From the NCBI GenBank assembly GCA_028678555.1, contig JAJRDF010000050.1:1-8697 (forward strand): 8,697 nucleotides of DNA, in the 5' to 3' direction. Below, piece after piece: positions 6,061 through 8,697 of the stretch. Below the pieces are notes generated by a model that was not told the DNA's origin, made no database searches, and worked only from the letters and a program-made list of their open reading frames with translations. The DNA comes from Methanomicrobiales archaeon (GTDB lineage: Archaea > Halobacteriota > Methanomicrobia > Methanomicrobiales > JACTUA01). Position 1 is the stretch's first letter; every line of letters begins with the position of its first letter. The position numbers and the translations under genes are program-made.

Positions 6061-8005
6061 CCTTCCTCACCTCCTTCTCCCGCTCGGTCCGGTACTCCCG
6101 GAAGATGTACTCCACCATGGCCTTCTTCTCCTCCCGTTCCCGTTCCCTCTGCCCCTCCTCCCACTGGCGGAGCGCCCCGTCGAGGGTCTCAGGGTCCACG
6201 CTCCCGCTCTTTCCCTTCAGGCGCAGGCCCACCTTCCCCTCCGGGATGAGGGGGAGTGGCAGTTCCCGGCAGGCGGCCACCATCTGGGGATCGGGATCCT
6301 GGGAGGTGCCGGGGGCGACGATCAGGGCACGGGTCCCGCGTTCGGCCAGGTCCCGGATCACGCTCCTTCCCCACCCCGCAGTCTTTGCGACGAAGAGCAG
6401 GTCCCCCTCGGCGATCCCCTGCTCGGCCTCCAGCCGCTGCACGGCGTCCCGGGTCAGGCTCTCCAGCACCTTCACCGGTACCCCGCTCTCCCCCTCAGCG
6501 GGGCCCGGGGGCCTGCGCATCCGCTCGATACGGCGATGCATCGCCCGGTTCTTCCGCTCCTCTTTCCGCAGCCTCCGCCGCAGGTCCTGGATCAGGGCAT
6601 CCCGCCGGGCGATCTCGGCATCCCGGCGGAGCTGCTGCCTCCAGGCAGCCTGGAGATGGCCCTGCCGCTCCCGGAGCCGGTCCAGCGCCCGGTCCCTGGC
6701 CTTCACCTCCTCCTGCAGCTCGGCCACGTAGCCCTTCAGCCGCTTCACGGTGCCGTCCAGCACCATCACCCGCTCGTCCTTCAGGACCCCCGGCACCGGC
6801 ACGGTCACCGTCTCCTCCCGCTCCGGCTTTGCAGGCTTCATGCCCCCCAGCACCTGCTCCAGGGACTGGCCCCGGATGATCCCGGCCCGGACCCGGTCCA
6901 GGTCAACCCCCGGAGGAACCCGCCGGAGCGCGTTCTGGAGCCGGTTCCGGTAGTACCGGAACGCATCGATAGCCGCAGCGAGGGCATCCCGCTCGTGGAT
7001 GTTCCCGTACGGGAAGCCTGCCACCAGCTCCGCCTTCTCCTCCACCGTCCGGTCCTCCCGGGGCGTATAGCCGACGGCAGAGAACGCCCGCCGGATCCGT
7101 TCCACGGAGAAGGGCATCTCCTTCACATCCGAGGCGATGACGAGCGGCTTTCCTGTCCGGTAGAGGGCCTCGATCACCTCTGACATGGGCCGCTGGCGGG
7201 AACTGGAGAGGTGGACCACCTTCCCGTCCAGGTCCAGGGCAGCGACAGCGGTGGTGGTGCCCGGGTCGATGCCCACCACCAGGTAGCGGGAACCCCCCTC
7301 CAGGGGCCGGAACCGGATCCGGTCCGCCTTCCTGCCACTGACCCGCACCTGGACATCCGTGCCCCGGTAGCTGTGGACCGGCACCAGTTCCCGGGGTGCG
7401 GAGACCTGGAAGACGACCCGGCTGGCCCCGCCGAAGGCCCGGGTCTCCTTCTTCGCGTACCGCAGCCCGGCAGATGAGAGGAGGTCCTCGATCTCCCGCG
7501 CGCGGGAGAGGACAGCCCCGTGGATCTTCCGGGTATACCGGTTCTGGCTCCAGCCCCCCTTCCCGATGGACCGGTGGCGTGAGACCACCACGTCTGTCGT
7601 GTTCTCGAATGCCACCACCTCCGAGCCTCCTCCCAGGGAGGCGATCCGGGCGATGGTGCGGGCCTCGTCGGCGGGGTCCAGCCGGTCAAAGGAGATGTTG
7701 TACCGGGCCGCCACCTTCCCCAGGGTCTCGGGCCGCTCCCCGCCCGTTACCTGCACGAGGCGTATGCCGGCGGGAAGCACCTGCAGGAAGGCGTAGAGCT
7801 CGTGCTGGTCCCGGGCGATCTCCTGCAGGCTGTCCACGGCCAGGATATCGGGTTTCTCGGCGGCCAGCTCCTTCAGGAGCCGGAACCGGGTCACCTTCTG
7901 CTCCCCCAGGATCTCCCCGTCCTCCATCCGGACGAGGGCATAGACCGGCCGCCGGGACCGGGACCGGACGGATCCCGTCACCACGTCGATCCCAAAGACC
8001 CTCAC
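6053..8005 (-). CDS. DUF460 protein, predicted RuvC/YqgF-type RNase H-fold nuclease
   Basis: Archaeal family of unknown role (DUF460, COG2433), annotated as a possible RNase H-fold nuclease. The 650-residue protein starts at GTG 8005, with GGAGGTGA 4 bases upstream and a GTGA overlap with the rio2 stop. Residues 2-125 look like a first RNase H-like module (VFGIDVVTG with Asp7, DILAVDS with Asp58, a basic middle). Residues about 241-350 form the recognised module: VVGIDPGTTTA (Asp247), VIASDV (Asp293) and HERDALAAA (Asp340), the pattern expected for RuvC-like metal ligands. Residues about 415-495 are a very basic, probable coiled coil. A C-terminal alpha/beta domain (510-600) ends in a highly charged helix. 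The basic content suggests nucleic acid binding. Position between rio2 and thiL suggests an informational role, possibly RNA processing, but this is inference. Confidence 0.88.
   Translation of the reverse strand: MRVFGIDVVTGSVRSRSRRPVYALVRMEDGEILGEQKVTRFRLLKELAAEKPDILAVDSLQEIARDQHELYAFLQVLPAGIRLVQVTGGERPETLGKVAARYNISFDRLDPADEARTIARIASLGGGSEVVAFENTTDVVVSRHRSIGKGGWSQNRYTRKIHGAVLSRAREIEDLLSSAGLRYAKKETRAFGGASRVVFQVSAPRELVPVHSYRGTDVQVRVSGRKADRIRFRPLEGGSRYLVVGIDPGTTTAVAALDLDGKVVHLSSSRQRPMSEVIEALYRTGKPLVIASDVKEMPFSVERIRRAFSAVGYTPREDRTVEEKAELVAGFPYGNIHERDALAAAIDAFRYYRNRLQNALRRVPPGVDLDRVRAGIIRGQSLEQVLGGMKPAKPEREETVTVPVPGVLKDERVMVLDGTVKRLKGYVAELQEEVKARDRALDRLRERQGHLQAAWRQQLRRDAEIARRDALIQDLRRRLRKEERKNRAMHRRIERMRRPPGPAEGESGVPVKVLESLTRDAVQRLEAEQGIAEGDLLFVAKTAGWGRSVIRDLAERGTRALIVAPGTSQDPDPQMVAACRELPLPLIPEGKVGLRLKGKSGSVDPETLDGALRQWEEGQREREREEKKAMVEYIFREYRTEREKEVRKGG
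6067..6074 (-). promoter_or_regulatory. Shine-Dalgarno site that sets the thiL GTG start
   Basis: The minus strand reads GGAGGTGA, 6 bases before GTG at 6060 and inside the last codons of the DUF460 gene. It supports the GTG at 6060 over the out-of-frame ATG at 6056, which opens no ThiL-like frame. Confidence 0.8.
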
Positions 8006-8697
8006 CCGGTCACCTCCGCCAGCGCCTGCCCGACGGGATACGCGAGGCCGTACCTCCGGGCAAAGTGGGCCAGGAGGTTTTCGAGATCCTTCCGGAGGAC
8101 CTCCTCCGCGTTGGGGTGGGTGGGCTCCACCCACTGGGGCCAGTCGATGAAGACCACCCGTTCCCCGTCCGCCATGATGTTGAACTCCGAGAGGTCGCCG
8201 TGGATGACGCCGCACCGGTACGCGGCGGCCACGTGGCCCAGGATCTCCTCCAGCACGACACCGGGCTGATCCACCGTGCAGCGGTTCAGGGTCGCACCGT
8301 CAACCCAGCCCATCACCACCAGGTTCCGGTTCCGCAGGACCGGGAGGGGGACCGGGACCGCGGGGTGGAGGAGGGTGAGGGCTTCGAACTCACGCTTCGC
8401 GGAATGGGCGGAGGCAAAGATCCAGGGGATATGCCCCTCCTGGGGGAGGTAGCCCCGTTTGATCCGGGCCGAATGGAAGGAGCGCTGGCCTACCCGGTGG
8501 AACTTCAGGGCCACCTCGGTGAGGCCCAGGCCCCGGTACACCACCGACTCCTTCCCCTCCCCCACGAACTCGCCCAGGGCCTGGACCGCCCCCCGCTCCG
8601 AGGCGGCGTGGAGGGCGAGGGCATTGTATCCGCCGAAGATCAGGGTGTAGCCGTCGTACGGGACCTTCTCGAACCGGACCATCCCCCGGGCCATCAG
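8002..8697 (-). CDS. rio2: RIO-type serine/threonine kinase Rio2 (5' end outside window)
   Basis: Atypical protein kinase/ATPase that acts in maturation of the small ribosomal subunit. Counting from Met at 8694: the Rio2 linker VPYDGYTLIFGGYNALALHA (11-30), the P-loop-like GEGKESVVY (45-53), ATP-binding Lys64 (VALKF), the hinge VVMGWVDG (126-133), the catalytic loop HGDLSEFN (165-172; Asp167, Asn172) and the metal-binding IDWPQ (183-187; Asp184). IDWPQ and the GGYNALALH linker distinguish Rio2 from Rio1. The visible part begins inside the end of the N-terminal winged-helix domain, and the frame stays open to the edge (LMARGMVR), so about 70-80 residues of the winged helix should lie to the right. 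All key kinase residues are intact. The stop overlaps the DUF460 start by 4 bases. Confidence 0.93.
   Translation of the reverse strand: MMARGMVRFEKVPYDGYTLIFGGYNALALHAASERGAVQALGEFVGEGKESVVYRGLGLTEVALKFHRVGQRSFHSARIKRGYLPQEGHIPWIFASAHSAKREFEALTLLHPAVPVPLPVLRNRNLVVMGWVDGATLNRCTVDQPGVVLEEILGHVAAAYRCGVIHGDLSEFNIMADGERVVFIDWPQWVEPTHPNAEEVLRKDLENLLAHFARRYGLAYPVGQALAEVTG
8010..8017 (-). promoter_or_regulatory. Shine-Dalgarno site that sets the DUF460 GTG start
   Basis: GGAGGTGA on the minus strand lies 4 bases before GTG at 8005, within the final codons of rio2. It decides against the far upstream in-frame ATG at 8215, whose extra 70 residues would overlap rio2 out of frame and contain only Arg/Gly/Pro-rich shadow sequence. 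Confidence 0.8.

Noticed and set aside
5423..7183. Plus-strand open frame of 586 codons across thiL and the DUF460 gene
   Set aside because: It crosses two well-supported minus-strand genes and reads as Arg/Pro/Ser-rich shadow sequence.
8006..8215. In-frame upstream start of the DUF460 gene at 8215
   Set aside because: The extra 70 residues overlap the rio2 catalytic region in another frame, are Arg/Gly/Pro-rich, and lack the strong Shine-Dalgarno found at the GTG at 8005.
8002..8694. Rio2 taken as complete, starting at Met 8694
   Set aside because: The frame continues to the window edge as Leu-Met-Ala, and the winged-helix domain of Rio2 is missing, so the true start lies outside.

Overview
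The window is GC-rich DNA apart from one AT-rich island near 4965-5095. It most likely comes from a methanogenic euryarchaeon of the Methanomicrobia, perhaps a Methanoculleus/Methanofollis-like member of the Methanomicrobiales. This placement rests on gene content: a Rio2-type kinase, a DUF460 nuclease-like protein found in archaea, an archaeal-type ThiL, large secreted proteins with TIG repeats, TATA-box-like promoters and GGAGGTGA Shine-Dalgarno sites. The genus is inference. All five genes lie on the minus strand, so transcription runs from right to left.

Right half (5191-8697): a tightly packed housekeeping operon, rio2 (5' end outside the window), then the DUF460 gene, then thiL. Consecutive genes overlap by 4 and 8 bases, and both downstream genes start at GTG behind the same GGAGGTGA site. 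Rio2 acts in small-subunit ribosome maturation. The DUF460 protein is a predicted RuvC/YqgF-type RNase H-fold nuclease of unknown role. ThiL makes thiamine diphosphate.

Middle (4888-5190): an intergenic region with a possible operon-end hairpin, an AT-rich promoter region and a 12-bp palindrome just downstream of the predicted transcription start.

Left half (1-4887): two genes for large secreted proteases of different catalytic classes. The first is a papain-like (C1A) cysteine protease with a lectin-like domain, two TIG repeats and an unassigned C-terminal beta domain. A hairpin plus T-run terminator follows it. A 293-base gap then holds a candidate promoter and a strikingly structured leader. 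The last gene is a matrixin-like zinc metalloprotease with TIG repeats that runs off the left edge. Both proteases carry TIG repeats with the same 93-residue (279-bp) period and stretches of near-identical DNA, so the adhesive modules appear to have been copied between or within the two genes.

I see no tRNA, rRNA, CRISPR array, insertion sequence or attachment site. The most interesting signals are the shared TIG module, the structured leader of the metalloprotease gene, the apparent duplication of the RNase H-like fold in the DUF460 protein, and the coupling of that protein to Rio2.
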